Shown here: piece by piece, positions 14,572 to 15,146 of the stretch
How positions within the stretch are numbered: the stretch's first letter is position 1
Layout: every line of letters starts with the position of its first letter
NCBI GenBank assembly: GCA_029884035.1
Contig: JAOUIM010000034.1
Location: 1 to 15,146 of the forward strand
Source: Aquincola sp.
GTDB taxonomy: Bacteria; Pseudomonadota; Gammaproteobacteria; Burkholderiales; Burkholderiaceae_C
DNA length: 15,146 bases
Direction of reading: 5' to 3'
Translations under genes and position numbers: made by a program
The notes under the pieces: model-generated
The model's input: the letters and a program-made list of their open reading frames with translations, nothing else
The model's database searches: none
What the model was told of the DNA's origin: nothing

Positions 14572-15146
14572 TCAGCGGGTCTGGGTCGAGGCGGGCTTGA
14601 TCGGCTTGGTCGCCTTGACAGTGCTGCCGGCGGGATCGACCGTGTCGGCTGCATTCGCGGCATTGGCGATCGTCACGAGCGAGCCTGGAGCCGCGCCGGC
14701 CCACAGGCGCCTCAAGTGCGCCAGTTCGGCGTCGTAGCGCTTGGCAATGCGCTCCAGCTCGGCTTTCTGCTGCACCTGCGCATCGCGCTGGGCGGCCACG
14801 GCGGCCTCGTTGGCGTCGAGTTGCTGCTTGAGCAGCACCGGCAGGGGCTTGCCCAGGTAGAACTCGGATTCATCGAGCAGCGGCTTGCGCTCGCGCTCGA
14901 GTTCGGCCAGGCGGCTCTCCGACAGGCGCATCGCGGCATAGGTGTTGTCCAGCGCCGCGGTGCGGGCCTTCTGGTGCTCGGCCTCGTTCGGGAAGCGCTG
15001 CAGCAGCAGGCGGTCGCGGCGAACGGCTTCCGCGCGCGCTTCCTTCTCGGCGGCGGCACGGCGGTCGCGGGCCTCCTTCTCGGCGCGCTCGTCCGCCGTC
15101 AGGCTGGGCGGCACGATGCGGATCAAGGTGCCGTCGCGCGACAGCA
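14572..15146 (-). CDS. Hypothetical coiled-coil protein, N-terminal part cut by window edge
   Basis: The frame stays open to the right edge, reading LSRDGTLIRIVPPSLTADER into the visible part; about 190 residues are seen and the true start lies outside. An internal TTG at 15126 could be taken as a start, but nothing supports it. Residues from TADERAEKEARDRRAAAEKE onward form a long charged helix with Ala, Glu, Arg and Lys heptads (about 120 residues), with a conserved-looking block LLQRFPNEAEHQKAR, ERKPLLDESEFYLGKPLP and RYDAELAHLRRLWAGAAPGS. The tail is Ala/Thr/Lys-rich and disordered. Similar proteins occur in Burkholderiales, as I recall, without a known function, sometimes with an N-terminal DUF4124-like domain that would lie outside the window. 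The gene is convergent with gatB, 16 nt away. Confidence 0.8.
   Translation of the reverse strand, partial: LSRDGTLIRIVPPSLTADERAEKEARDRRAAAEKEARAEAVRRDRLLLQRFPNEAEHQKARTAALDNTYAAMRLSESRLAELERERKPLLDESEFYLGKPLPVLLKQQLDANEAAVAAQRDAQVQQKAELERIAKRYDAELAHLRRLWAGAAPGSLVTIANAANAADTVDPAGSTVKATKPIKPASTQTR

Noticed and set aside
12843..14663. 606-codon minus-strand frame opposite gatB
   Set aside because: It is a composition shadow of gatB with no family resemblance, and it would also conflict with the stop of the right-edge gene.

Overview
The window is core chromosome of a GC-rich Gram-negative bacterium. Protein sequences and gene order (recA-recX-sucC; mreBCD-mrdA-rodA divergent from gatCAB) fit a betaproteobacterium of the Burkholderiales, probably in the Rubrivivax/Leptothrix/Methylibium neighbourhood. 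This placement rests on recognition, not on a search. I see no rRNA, tRNA, insertion sequence, CRISPR array or phage gene, and no gene-free stretch longer than 300 bases.

Layout. (1) 1-2845, minus strand: recA, recX and, after a 164-nt gap, sucC, which runs off the left edge. recA has a recognisable promoter whose -10 region is covered by a LexA (SOS) box. (2) 3008-5264, plus strand, divergent from recA: an OmpR-type response regulator and a TctE/QseC-like sensor kinase. (3) 5266-11075, minus strand: the cell-shape cluster mreB-mreC-mreD-mrdA(PBP2)-rodA, transcribed toward the two-component system and ending one nucleotide from the kinase stop codon. (4) 11241-14555, plus strand: gatC-gatA-gatB, the tRNA-dependent amidotransferase, sharing a 165-nt divergent control region with mreB. 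(5) 14572-15146, minus strand: the C-terminal part of a coiled-coil-rich protein of unknown function that runs off the right edge.

How the genes work together. RecA and RecX form the SOS recombinase and its modulator. SucC is a TCA-cycle enzyme subunit. MreB/C/D position the RodA-PBP2 glycan polymerase/transpeptidase pair for lateral wall growth. GatCAB amidates misacylated Asp-tRNA(Asn) and/or Glu-tRNA(Gln). The signal sensed by the two-component system cannot be read from the sequence.

The most unusual observation concerns the gaps inside the operons. Genes either overlap (GTGA or ATGA), lie 5-9 nt apart, or are separated by a gap spanned by one small ORF that starts on the upstream stop codon and ends on, or within 9 nt of, the downstream start codon. 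This holds for four of four longer gaps among the tightly linked pairs (regulator/kinase, mreC/mreD, mreD/mrdA, gatA/gatB). The mreC/mreD and gatA/gatB linkers are the best cases: each has a GGAGG ribosome-binding site, about 88-89% G+C at third codon positions, and NTGA overlaps at both ends. They could be translational relays or real small proteins. Chance open frames in GC-rich DNA are the main alternative.
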